A stretch of DNA of 64,000 nucleotides from Lentzea pudingi (GTDB taxonomy: Bacteria > Actinomycetota > Actinomycetes > Mycobacteriales > Pseudonocardiaceae): assembly GCF_014646255.1 (NCBI RefSeq), contig NZ_BMNC01000003.1:1-64000 (forward strand), in the 5' to 3' direction. The notes beneath the pieces were generated by a model, which worked only from the letters and a program-made list of their open reading frames with translations, was not told the origin of the DNA and did no database searches. Positions 43,237 through 51,721 of the stretch are shown here, piece by piece (position 1 is the first letter of the stretch; every line of letters begins with the position of its first letter). Position numbers and translations under genes: made by a program.

Positions 43237-45832
43237 ACAGATCGGCCAGCTGACGGCGTGAGTTGATGCCCACCTTGCGGAAGATGTTCCGCAGGTGGGC
43301 ATCGACCGTGCGAGGGCTCAGGAAGAGCCGCGCGGCGACCTCCTTGGACGTCGCCCCGGTCGCCACCAGCCGCGCGATGTGCGTCTCCTGCATCGTCAGC
43401 TCGTCGGTGGCCTGCGCGGAACGGCCGCGCGCGACCTCGCCGGTGGCCTGCAGCTCCACTGCCGCACGAGCCGCGAAGGCCTCCATTCCCATGCCGGACA
43501 ACAGCTCGTGGGCGGTCCGCAGCTGTACACGAGCATCGACTCGGCGCCCGGCGCGGCGCAACCACTCGCCGTACAGCAGGTGCGCGCGAGCGAGATGGGG
43601 CCGCGCCGCGCTCGACTCCAGCTGCCGCACGGCGAACAGGTACGACTCCTCCGAACCCGTGACGAGAGCCTCCGAACAGGCCGCCACACCGGAAGCCCAC
43701 GAGGTCTCGCAGGGCGAAGTGCGGGAAACCAGGTCCTCCAACGCCTTCGCGGCAGCGTCCATCTCGCCGCACCGCACCGCCGCCTCGACCAGTTCGGGCA
43801 ACGCCATCCCGGCGAGGTAGAGATCGCCGGGCGCGACGGCCTCCCGGGCAGCGGCCAGTGCCGCCGGATAGTCGCCAAGACCGTTGTGCAGCACGGCCGA
43901 TGCCCAGTGCGTGTTCGCGACCAGCAGCCCTTCTCGCCGCGAAGCCTCCCGCAGCGAGTGCTCGATCTCCGCCAGCACCGCCTGCTCCTGTCCGCGGAAC
44001 GCCGCCAGGTGCAGCCGCTGATAACGCAGCGGCGGCATTCCCACGGCATCGGCGACGGCCTCCTCCTCGGCGATCGCGGACACCGCCTTGCCGAAGTCGC
44101 CGGTGATCACCGCCCCGGTGGCCAGTTGCGCGAGCCCGAGCCGCAGCACGAACGGCGACCCGGCCTGCTGCCCGGTCCTCACCAGCCACCCGGTCACCAG
44201 CGAGTGCACTTCGGTGTCCCACAGCTCACCCGCGAGAATCGTGGCCAGCGCGGGATGCCGGGTCCACGCGTCGCCGGAAAACACCTGACGCAGCAACGGA
44301 ACGGCGGTCCGGTGTCCCTCGTCCGCGAGGAGCACCAACGCCTCCAACGCATCCGAGCCACGCTCGAGCCCACGAGCCTCGCGCACCACGGCGTCCATCA
44401 CGCCACTGGGCCGCCCGAACGCGAGCGCGATCTCGAACGCGTCCAGCACGCAGTCGCGAGCAGCGGCACCGGTCATCCGCCGAGCCGCGTTCAGCACGAA
44501 CGACGGCCCGTTGTTGGACTTGTTGCGGACAAAGGCAATGCGTCCCCGCAACAGATCCGCCCGCGGGTCGTCGGCGGAGAACGTCGTCAGCAGCTCGGCC
44601 GCCACGTCGACCGCGCCCGCGTCCAACTTGGCCTGGGCGGCGGCCAGGGTGCGCCCGGCTCGAAGCTCGGGAGACAACGACAACGCCGCCGCCCGCTCCA
44701 GAAACGCCGCTGCGGCAGCGACTCCACCCCGGGAGCGCGCACGGTCGGCGGACAGCTCCAGCTCGGCCGCCAGCGAGTCGTCCGGCCCGGTCCCGGCCTG
44801 CGCGCGGTGCCACACCCGCCGGTCCGGATCGGCCGACGGATCGGTCACGGCGGCCAGCGCGAGGTGGACGGCCTGCCGTTGAGCAGGAGAAGCCGCGAGG
44901 TAGACGGCCGACCGCGCGAGCGGATGGCAGAACCGCACCCGCGTCGAGATGCTGACCAGCCCGGACGCCTCGGCCTCCACCCCGGCGGACGCCACGTCGA
45001 TGCCGAGTTCGGCCGCCGCGGCCCACAGCAGCTGCGGCTCCCCGGTCGGATCGGCCCCGGCCACCGTCAGCAGCAACCGGGCGTCAGCGGGCAACCGGCC
45101 GGCGCGGTCCTGGAAGCTGCGCTCGATCCGGCTCGGCACCGACGCCACGTCCGGCAGCGCGAAACCACCCGCCCTGGGCAGTTCCAGCAACGCCAACGGG
45201 TTCCCGCGCGCCTCGGCGAGCAGCCGCTCCCGCACCTTGTCGTCCACCACCGCGGACGCCAGCAACGCACGGGCCTCGGCGTCCGGCAGCCCTCGCAGTT
45301 CCAGCCCGGGCAGCTCGTCCAGCCGCGAGCGCGCCCACGGCCGTCGCGCGGCGAACACGAGCACCACCGGTTCGGAGGCGAGCCGCCGCCCGAGGAACGC
45401 GAAGACCTGCGCGGACGCCTCGTCGAGCCACTGGGCGTCGTCCAGCAGGCACAGCACCGGGTCCCCGCCGCCGAGCAGCTCCAGCGTGGCCATGCCGATG
45501 CGCAGCACGTCCGGCTTCCCGCTCGCCAGTCCGAACGCGACCTCGAGCGCCTCCCGGTGCTGACCGGTCAGCGAGTCCATCAGGGGAGCGCACAGCTGGT
45601 GCAGTGCCGCGAACGGCAGCTCCGTCTCGAACTCCGACCCGGACGCCTCCAGCACGCGGAACCCGGCGGCCGACTCCCGCACGCGGGCGAGCAGCGCGCT
45701 CTTGCCCATGCCCGCCTCGCCGCGCAGGACCAGGGCACCACCACGCCCGTCCAGAGCGGCGGTGAGCATCCCGGCGAGACAACGGATCTCGTCGTCACGT
45801 CCGAGGAGCGACGGTGATGTGAGCGCGTCCAT
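43217..45832 (-). CDS. LAL-family LuxR regulator with N-terminal ATPase
   Basis: 871 residues from ATG 45832 (MDALTSPSLLGRDDEIRCL); the frame is open to 45907 but no ribosome site supports those starts. N-terminal AAA/NACHT-like ATPase with Walker A RGEAGMGKSALLAR at about residue 37-46 and Walker B CLLDDAQWLDEA; a long helical/TPR-like middle; a C-terminal LuxR helix-turn-helix (TMQETHIARLVATGATSKEV through the SPRTVDAHLRNIF recognition helix). LAL (MalT-like) proteins are ATP-dependent activators. Divergent from the arginine deiminase gene at 45980, with the direct repeats at 45891 between them, so that gene is a likely target. Confidence 0.9.
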   Translation of the reverse strand: MDALTSPSLLGRDDEIRCLAGMLTAALDGRGGALVLRGEAGMGKSALLARVRESAAGFRVLEASGSEFETELPFAALHQLCAPLMDSLTGQHREALEVAFGLASGKPDVLRIGMATLELLGGGDPVLCLLDDAQWLDEASAQVFAFLGRRLASEPVVLVFAARRPWARSRLDELPGLELRGLPDAEARALLASAVVDDKVRERLLAEARGNPLALLELPRAGGFALPDVASVPSRIERSFQDRAGRLPADARLLLTVAGADPTGEPQLLWAAAAELGIDVASAGVEAEASGLVSISTRVRFCHPLARSAVYLAASPAQRQAVHLALAAVTDPSADPDRRVWHRAQAGTGPDDSLAAELELSADRARSRGGVAAAAAFLERAAALSLSPELRAGRTLAAAQAKLDAGAVDVAAELLTTFSADDPRADLLRGRIAFVRNKSNNGPSFVLNAARRMTGAAARDCVLDAFEIALAFGRPSGVMDAVVREARGLERGSDALEALVLLADEGHRTAVPLLRQVFSGDAWTRHPALATILAGELWDTEVHSLVTGWLVRTGQQAGSPFVLRLGLAQLATGAVITGDFGKAVSAIAEEEAVADAVGMPPLRYQRLHLAAFRGQEQAVLAEIEHSLREASRREGLLVANTHWASAVLHNGLGDYPAALAAAREAVAPGDLYLAGMALPELVEAAVRCGEMDAAAKALEDLVSRTSPCETSWASGVAACSEALVTGSEESYLFAVRQLESSAARPHLARAHLLYGEWLRRAGRRVDARVQLRTAHELLSGMGMEAFAARAAVELQATGEVARGRSAQATDELTMQETHIARLVATGATSKEVAARLFLSPRTVDAHLRNIFRKVGINSRRQLADLFSSSSA

Positions 45833-45890
45833 GACATGCACGCTATGCGAGACCCGAACGGCGCCGTCACCCGTTCGGCCCACAACCTGA

Positions 45891-45923
45891 GGCGGATGCG
45901 TAGTCACCCGAAGGCGGATGCGT
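45891..45923. repeat. Direct repeats in divergent promoter
   Basis: GGCGGATGCGT at 45891-45901 and again at 45913-45923, spaced 22 bp, about two helical turns. GTCACCCG also occurs twice nearby (45866-45873, 45903-45910). Located between a LAL regulator and the PAD gene. Confidence 0.55.
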
Positions 45924-45979
45924 CCGCGATGACCGGATCTCTAGCCTGGCGAGCACATGATCACGAGGGGGAACTTGTG

Positions 45980-47842
45980 ATGAAACGCTTTGCGGCGGCC
46001 ACCGGTGTGGCCGTACTGGCGAGTGCGATCTTCACGGGGGCGCCGGCCACGGCGGCACCCGGAGCGACGATCCTGGCGGACACCAACAGGAACGGCACGG
46101 CCGACTGGGCGGACCAGGCCGGCAAGGGGAGGTGGACTCCGAACCGGGGCGCGATCTTCCTGCCCAACCTGGACGACGACGCCCGGCGCTGCAAGGTCAC
46201 CGAGGAGGACCTGAAGAACAGCGCGGTCGAGGTCGACGAGCGGCTCGCGGCCTGCAACGACGCCCAGGACGACGTCCTGAACGGCCCGCAGGACGCCCAG
46301 GACTTCGCGCCGCTGCGCACGATGCCGCGCAACACCGGCCAGGACGGCACGGTGTCGCTGGCGGCGGGGGAGGGCAGGTACGCCCGCCTCTGGGTGGAGC
46401 GCGCCGGCACGTGGATCTCGCTCGGCGAGAGCGGCACGCTCACCGCCGCCGAGCTTCGCAAGGGCGCCAGGCTGGGCCTGGAGGGCCGCGACGTCATCCG
46501 CGACAAGGCCGTCTGGAACGGCACCGTCACGGTGACGCTCGAAACCCGCGGTGGCAGGGACTCGGTACAGCTGCGCGTGGCACCGCTGATCCTGCAGAAC
46601 GACCTGAAGGCGCCGAGCAAAGTCGTGACCTCGAAGCCCGCGCTTCCCGAACTGGGCGCGGGCTACGACGAGTTCGTCACCGGCCTACGCTCCGCGATGA
46701 AGGCGGCGAACCTGACCGAGGACGCGCTGCGGGCGATCCCCGAGGTCGACCGGTGGTTCCAGGACATCTTCGAACCCACCACGGCCAGCATGCCGGGCCC
46801 GAACGGGAAGCCGCACGTCGTGCGCGTGCTCCTGCGCAGCGCCAACTACTTCCCCGGCATGGAGTGGGAGGGGCAGTACTACCCGCCGTCCCTGCGCGCC
46901 GCCGGACGGGTCGCGTTCAGCGCGCTGCGCGGTCCGGACGTCGGGGTGGTGCAGCAGTTCACCACCCAGCGCGGCCCGGCCGTCGACGACAGCCTGAACT
47001 CCACGGGCAACTACGAGAGCCTGCCGCCCCACCGGGGTCACCCGCTCGGCAGGCCGCTCTACGGCAGCACGGCCGAGCGCATGCCCGACCCGACGTTCAC
47101 CACGCTGATCGGCTCGCAGTACGCGGAGCCGGTCGTCATCGACACGTCGTGGCTCGCGGTCGGGCACTCCGACGAGACGGTGCACGTGATCCCGGCGCGC
47201 AACCCCCGCGGCTGGACGCTGATGGTCGCCGACCCGAGGCTCGCACTCGACGTGCTGCGCCAGGCCACAAAGGACGGTCACGGCTCGGCTCCGCTGTTCG
47301 AGGGCACCAGCGAGAAGATCAAGCCGACCGTCGACCAGGTGCTCGCGAACCCGGAGTTCCTGGAGCAGAACGAGACCGCGGCACGCAACATCGACACCCA
47401 GCTCGCGGTTCTGACCAGGGAGATCGGCCTGGCCGACCGCGAACTCGTGCGGGTCCCCGTGCTGTTCGACCAGTTCACCTGGCAACAGCTCGACGCGGCC
47501 GCGCTCAGCGCGTCCGGCCGGATCACCCACGCCCAGGTGGAGGACCTGCGCGACCGGATGCGAGCCGGTCAGGCCCCCAGCACCGTGTACGTCGCGCTCA
47601 CCGCAGGCATTCCCAACGGCATCTCACTGGGCGGCGGCGTGTTCGGCGCACCCGACCCGCACGGCCCGAGGGTCGACGGAATCGACCTGTTCAAGCAGAA
47701 GACCGAGCAGGCGCTGAAGAACACGCCCGTCAAGCTGAAGTGGGTCGAGGACTGGGACTTCCTGCACAAGGGAGCCGGCGAGGTGCACTGCGGCACCAAC
47801 GCGTTCCGCGAGCCGACGAGGGCCGACTGGTGGCGCGCCTGA
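45980..47842 (+). CDS. Secreted protein-arginine deiminase
   Basis: 620 residues from ATG 45980 (GAGGGGG about 8 nt upstream). Signal peptide MKRFAAATGVAVLASAIFTG, cleavage near ATAAPG. An N-terminal non-catalytic part leads to a PAD C-terminal pentein domain with all four catalytic residues of the family: Asp262 in RWFQDIFEP, His396 and Asp398 in AVGHSDETVHVIPARNP, and Cys604 in AGEVHCGTNAFREP. These correspond to Asp350, His471, Asp473 and Cys645 of human PAD4. PADs convert peptidyl arginine to citrulline; secreted bacterial forms are uncommon. The calcium sites cannot be judged. Followed by a secreted M14 carboxypeptidase. Confidence 0.9.
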   Translation: MKRFAAATGVAVLASAIFTGAPATAAPGATILADTNRNGTADWADQAGKGRWTPNRGAIFLPNLDDDARRCKVTEEDLKNSAVEVDERLAACNDAQDDVLNGPQDAQDFAPLRTMPRNTGQDGTVSLAAGEGRYARLWVERAGTWISLGESGTLTAAELRKGARLGLEGRDVIRDKAVWNGTVTVTLETRGGRDSVQLRVAPLILQNDLKAPSKVVTSKPALPELGAGYDEFVTGLRSAMKAANLTEDALRAIPEVDRWFQDIFEPTTASMPGPNGKPHVVRVLLRSANYFPGMEWEGQYYPPSLRAAGRVAFSALRGPDVGVVQQFTTQRGPAVDDSLNSTGNYESLPPHRGHPLGRPLYGSTAERMPDPTFTTLIGSQYAEPVVIDTSWLAVGHSDETVHVIPARNPRGWTLMVADPRLALDVLRQATKDGHGSAPLFEGTSEKIKPTVDQVLANPEFLEQNETAARNIDTQLAVLTREIGLADRELVRVPVLFDQFTWQQLDAAALSASGRITHAQVEDLRDRMRAGQAPSTVYVALTAGIPNGISLGGGVFGAPDPHGPRVDGIDLFKQKTEQALKNTPVKLKWVEDWDFLHKGAGEVHCGTNAFREPTRADWWRA

Positions 47843-47907
47843 CCATGATCACGGCGCTGAGGTTTCCAATCGGCCGAACACATGGCTCTACAGGGGGTTC
47901 TCACATC

Positions 47908-49278
47908 ATGAAGCAGCGAAGGCTGAGTCTCGCACTGGCAGGTGCCGCCAGCGTGGTCTTCCTCGTCGGCACGTCGACGGCCGCACCACCGCAGCCCGTC
48001 GCGGTGCAGGAAGGCCCGACGTACGTCTACCGCGTCCCGGCACCGTTGGGGGAGAAGGCGCAGGACCTGCTCGCCCGCGGGTTCGACGTGCTGGAGCAGC
48101 GCGACGGCGACGACCTGTTCGTGCTCGGCTCGAAGACCACGCACACCAGGCTCGCCGAGGCCGGGTTCACCGGCCAGGTCGAGTCGGTGATGGCGCCACC
48201 GTCCGCCGAGCTGAAGACGCGCGGTTACGGCATCACCGAGACGTACTACGGCGGCTACCGCACGATCAGGGCGCACTACGCCCACCTCGACCAGGTGGCG
48301 CTCAGGCACGCGCGCCTCGCGACGGTCGTCGACTACGGCGACTCGTGGCGCAAGACGCAGGGCGCCGGCGGCCACGACCTCAAGGCCATCTGCATCACCA
48401 GGAAGGGCCCCGGCGATTGCCGGCTGACGCCGACGGCCAAGAAGCCGCGGATGTTCGTGTCGGCGCAGATCCACGCCCGCGAGATCACGACCGGTGACAT
48501 GGCGTGGCGCTGGATCGACCACCTCACGCAGGGCTACGGCAAGGACGCCGAGGTCACGTCGCTGCTCGACTCGACAGAGGTCTGGGTCGTGCCGATCGCG
48601 AACCCGGACGGTGTGCGGATCGTCCAGTCCGGTGGCGACTCGCCGAAGCTGCAGCGCAAGAACGGCAACTACACCAACGGTCCCCGCGAGTGCCCGACGA
48701 CCGAGGACCCGAACGCGCAGATCGGCGTCGACGTCAACCGGAACTTCGACGCGCAGTGGGGCGACAACGGCACGTCGGCCGACCCGTGCCACCAGGTCTA
48801 CCGCGGTCCGAAGGCCGACTCCGAGGTGGAGACCAGGGCGCTGGAGAAGCTCTTCCGCGGCCTCTTCCCGGACACGCGCGGCCCCGGCCTGACCGACCCG
48901 GCCGACCCGAAGACGCGCGGCATGGTCATCACCATGCACTCCGCGCTCAACGTCGTGCTGCTGCCGTGGGGCTACACCACCACGCCGTCGCCGGACGACG
49001 GGCCGCTGCGGGCGATGGCCAGGGACATGGCCGGGCTCGCGGGCGCCGACTGGCGGTATGGCCAGCCCGGCGAGCTGCTCTACACCGCGGGCGGCTCGAT
49101 CGACGACTGGGTCTACGGCGAACTCGGCGTGCCCCACTACACCTGGGAGATCGGCAACTGGCAGGGCGACTGCGCGGGCTTCCTGCCCGCCTACTCCTGC
49201 CAGGACGGGCACTGGGCGAAGGTCAGGCCGATGCTGACGTACGCGACGAAGAAGGCCGCGAACCCCTACGGCGGCTGA
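47908..49278 (+). CDS. Secreted M14-family zinc carboxypeptidase
   Basis: 456 residues; signal peptide in RRLSLALAGAASVVFLVGTS. M14 fold: the zinc ligands are H and E in VSAQIHAREITTGDMA (HxxE) and H in VITMHSALNVVLLP; the catalytic Glu is in HYTWEIGNW. The substrate-binding region IANPDGVRI, KNGNYTNGPRECP and GVDVNRNFDAQWG is typical. The enzyme cuts C-terminal residues of peptides. ATG 47908 is preceded by only a modest ribosome site. It lies 65 nt after the arginine deiminase gene. Confidence 0.93.
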   Translation: MKQRRLSLALAGAASVVFLVGTSTAAPPQPVAVQEGPTYVYRVPAPLGEKAQDLLARGFDVLEQRDGDDLFVLGSKTTHTRLAEAGFTGQVESVMAPPSAELKTRGYGITETYYGGYRTIRAHYAHLDQVALRHARLATVVDYGDSWRKTQGAGGHDLKAICITRKGPGDCRLTPTAKKPRMFVSAQIHAREITTGDMAWRWIDHLTQGYGKDAEVTSLLDSTEVWVVPIANPDGVRIVQSGGDSPKLQRKNGNYTNGPRECPTTEDPNAQIGVDVNRNFDAQWGDNGTSADPCHQVYRGPKADSEVETRALEKLFRGLFPDTRGPGLTDPADPKTRGMVITMHSALNVVLLPWGYTTTPSPDDGPLRAMARDMAGLAGADWRYGQPGELLYTAGGSIDDWVYGELGVPHYTWEIGNWQGDCAGFLPAYSCQDGHWAKVRPMLTYATKKAANPYGG

Positions 49279-49370
49279 TCGTGGTTTGCCTGGAGGGAGA
49301 CGGGGTAGCCGGAGGCGCGTCAAGCAGCCGGCGTACCCCGTGCCCCCGACTGTCCCAAGGTGGCGACCAC

Positions 49371-49646
49371 ATGCGCTTCAGCCCACTGCACCAGGCCATC
49401 CGCGACGCACTCGCCCTGCTCCGCGTCACGGCGGGGGCGGATCTCGCCGACCGGGCGGAGCAGGCACGCAGGCGGCTGGCCGAGGCCGTCACGGCTGTGC
49501 CCGACGCGCCCCCGCGGGCGCTGACGCACATCGCGGAGGCGGACGAGCACCTCGAGTACGGCGAGCTGGCGGAGGCACGCAGGTCGCTGACAGCGGCCCG
49601 GCGTCTCGTGCCCGGCCACCTGTCGGTGGTGCCGGCCAGGGCGTGA
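49371..49646 (+). CDS. Small helical protein
   Basis: 91 residues, ATG 49371 with AAGGTGG 6 nt upstream. Highly helical, Ala/Arg-rich, with repeat-like segments (ADLADRAEQARRRLAEAV, AEADEHLEYGELAEARRSL), suggesting a helical hairpin. No family recognised. It is not coupled to a neighbour; 92 nt follow the carboxypeptidase. Confidence 0.6.
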   Translation: MRFSPLHQAIRDALALLRVTAGADLADRAEQARRRLAEAVTAVPDAPPRALTHIAEADEHLEYGELAEARRSLTAARRLVPGHLSVVPARA

Positions 49647-49649
49647 GGC

Positions 49650-49775
49650 TCAGTCCGGCGGCTCGCTCGGGTCCTCGGCGGGCTCCTGCGGCACCTCGGG
49701 CTCCTCGACGTCGAGATCGTCGAGGCTGGGCGTGCCGGGGGAGTGCGGCGCTTCGGGGTTGATCGGATCGGTCAT
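49650..49775 (-). CDS. Small acidic protein
   Basis: 41 residues (MTDPINPEAPHSPGTPSLDD then LDVEEPEVPQEPAEDPSEPP). Pro- and acidic-rich; similar short proteins are common in actinomycetes but I know of no function. Convergent with the helical protein at 49371 (3-nt gap). No strong ribosome site is seen. Confidence 0.55.
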   Translation of the reverse strand: MTDPINPEAPHSPGTPSLDDLDVEEPEVPQEPAEDPSEPPD

Positions 49776-49823
49776 GCCGCCTGGTTACCCGTGCGGCACG
49801 ACCTCATGCGTGACGGTTCTGAG

Positions 49824-49862
49824 GAAGGGCCGGTGCCCGCAGTCTTCGGGCACCGGCCCTTC
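49824..49862. terminator. Hairpin terminator
   Basis: Perfect 16-bp stem (arms 49824-49839 and 49847-49862), loop CAGTCTT. It lies 7 nt beyond the GH30 stop codon (minus strand) and separates it from the small genes. Confidence 0.8.
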
Positions 49863-49868
49863 GCTCAC

Positions 49869-51680
49869 CTACGCGGGCACGGTCCACCGCTGGTTCGCCC
49901 CGCCCGTGCAGGACCAGATCTGCAGCTTGGCGCCGTCGGCCGTGTTGTTGCCTATGACGTCGAGGCACTTGTTGCTGCCGACGTTCACCAACGTGCCGCC
50001 GGACGCCGTCCAGCGCTGGTTCGGACCGCCGAAGCAGTCCCAGAGCTGCACCGCCGTGCCGTCCGCCGTGCCGTTGCCCGTCACGTCGAGGCACTTGCCG
50101 AGGCCGCGCACCGTGCCGTCGGTGCCGAGGGTCCACGTCTGGTTCGGGCCGCCGAAGCAGGACCACAACTGCGGCAGGTTCCCGTTCGTGGTCGACCCGT
50201 TCGTGACGTCGAGGCACTTGCCGCCCAGGCCCGTGATGGCGCCGGTGCGGCCGGGCTGACCGGGGTCGAGCGTGCCGGGCCAGGTGAACGTCGCCATCGC
50301 GCCGGCAGGCAGGGTGTAGCCGAACGTCTGGCCGCTGTAGGAGACGCGGAAGTTCTGCTGGCCGCCCGTGTTCAGCGCGACGAGCACGATCCGGCCGTCC
50401 GGGTTGCGGAAGGCGACGTTCTGGACGCCGCCGTCGCCGAAGCCGGTCGAGTCGATGCGGACCGCGCCAGGCTGCACGAACTTCGACAGGTGCCCGAGGA
50501 CGTAGTACTCGGCGTTGTACGTGACGTCGTTGCCGTTGGTCCTGACCACGCCCGTGCAGTTGGTGCAGCTGCCGATGACCGGGCCGTTGTTCTGGTCCAG
50601 GGCCATGTTCCAGATCGCCACCGACCGCGCGTGGTTGCGCGTGGCGCCGATCGCGAGGTTCATGCCCTGCCAGCGCAACGTGTCGCGGAACGTCGACGCG
50701 TCGTCGCTCGACCTCGTGCCGGAGCACTCCGTGAAGAACACGTCCTTGCCGGGCTGGTTGTTCTTCACGATGGACTGACGGCTCGGGTCACCGCCGTAGC
50801 AGTGCCACGCGGATCCGATCACGTTGGCGCCCGTGCCGTTGTTGACGGTCTGCGCGTAGTCGACGTTGTCCCAGTTGTGGTCGTACCCCAGCAGACGGGC
50901 TTGCTCGCCGGCCGCGCGCAGCTTCGGCACCAGGGTGTTGATGACGTTGACCTGCTGCTGGGGCGACATGTACATGCCGGGGTAGCCCGGCGGTTCGAAG
51001 AGCGGCTCGTTCTGCACGCTCATGTAGTCGATCGGGATGCCCGCGGCCCGGTACGCCTGGGCGAACTTGACCAGGTAGTCGGCGTAGACGCCGATGCGGC
51101 TGTCGTTGAGCGAGCCCCGGATGAGGTTGTTGTTGTTCTTCATCCACGCCGGGGCGCTCCACGGCGTCGCCATCACGGCGAGCTGCGGGTTGAGCTGCTT
51201 GGCCTGCTGCAGGAGCGGCAGGATGTAGGCGTTGTCGTGCGCGACGGAGAACCGCGACAGCGACGGGTCCGCAGCGCCGTCGTTGTAGGTGTAGAAGCTC
51301 CGCGAGAAGTCCGTCGCGCCGATCGGCTGCCGGATGAAGCTCATGCCGATGCCGGTGGTCTTGTCGAACAGGTTGTTCATGATCTCGTTGCGACGCGGGG
51401 AGTTGAAGATGTTCCACGCCGCCGCGTCGGTGAACGACGCGCCGAAGCCGACCATGGACTGGTAGGTGGAGTTGGGGTTCACGGTGATCGTCGACCCGGT
51501 GCCACCCGAGCCGAACGTCACGTCACCCTGCTGGCGCAGGAGGTGGGAGCGATCCGCGGTGGTCAGCCAGACGCTCGCGTTGGTCGCGGCGGTGGCGACG
51601 GGAGAGACCAGTGTGCTTCCCGCCGTCACCACGGCGGCCGCGATGGCGATGCCACGCAGGCGTTTTGTCATCATTGACAT
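49869..51680 (-). CDS. Secreted GH30 glycosidase with ricin-type CBM13
   Basis: 603 residues, ATG 51680 with AAGGAGCG upstream. Signal peptide (GIAIAAAVVTAGSTLVSPV). GH30 TIM barrel with acid/base Glu225 in MSVQNEPLFEP and nucleophile Glu318 in VFFTECSGTRSS; FGASFTDAAAW at the N-terminus is conserved. The C-terminal ricin B-type module has three QxW-like repeats with GGKCLDVTNGSTTNG, GKCLDVTGNGTADG and NKCLDVIGNNTADG. GH30 includes beta-1,6-glucanases, glucosylceramidases and related exo-enzymes; the subfamily cannot be fixed here. Paralogue of the next gene. The upstream stop at 51722 leaves a 41-nt gap, so the pair may share a transcript. Confidence 0.92.
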   Translation of the reverse strand: MSMMTKRLRGIAIAAAVVTAGSTLVSPVATAATNASVWLTTADRSHLLRQQGDVTFGSGGTGSTITVNPNSTYQSMVGFGASFTDAAAWNIFNSPRRNEIMNNLFDKTTGIGMSFIRQPIGATDFSRSFYTYNDGAADPSLSRFSVAHDNAYILPLLQQAKQLNPQLAVMATPWSAPAWMKNNNNLIRGSLNDSRIGVYADYLVKFAQAYRAAGIPIDYMSVQNEPLFEPPGYPGMYMSPQQQVNVINTLVPKLRAAGEQARLLGYDHNWDNVDYAQTVNNGTGANVIGSAWHCYGGDPSRQSIVKNNQPGKDVFFTECSGTRSSDDASTFRDTLRWQGMNLAIGATRNHARSVAIWNMALDQNNGPVIGSCTNCTGVVRTNGNDVTYNAEYYVLGHLSKFVQPGAVRIDSTGFGDGGVQNVAFRNPDGRIVLVALNTGGQQNFRVSYSGQTFGYTLPAGAMATFTWPGTLDPGQPGRTGAITGLGGKCLDVTNGSTTNGNLPQLWSCFGGPNQTWTLGTDGTVRGLGKCLDVTGNGTADGTAVQLWDCFGGPNQRWTASGGTLVNVGSNKCLDVIGNNTADGAKLQIWSCTGGANQRWTVPA

Positions 51681-51721
51681 AAGCGCTCCTTGCAGGGGTT
51701 TGGGCGCCCGATAACAGATGT

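Noticed and set aside
43295..45817. 840-codon plus-strand frame opposite the LAL regulator
   Set aside because: Arg/Gly/Gln-rich shadow of a GC-rich gene with no domain features.
49743..51677. Long plus-strand frame opposite GH30
   Set aside because: Antisense to an enzyme with both catalytic glutamates; composition is shadow-like.
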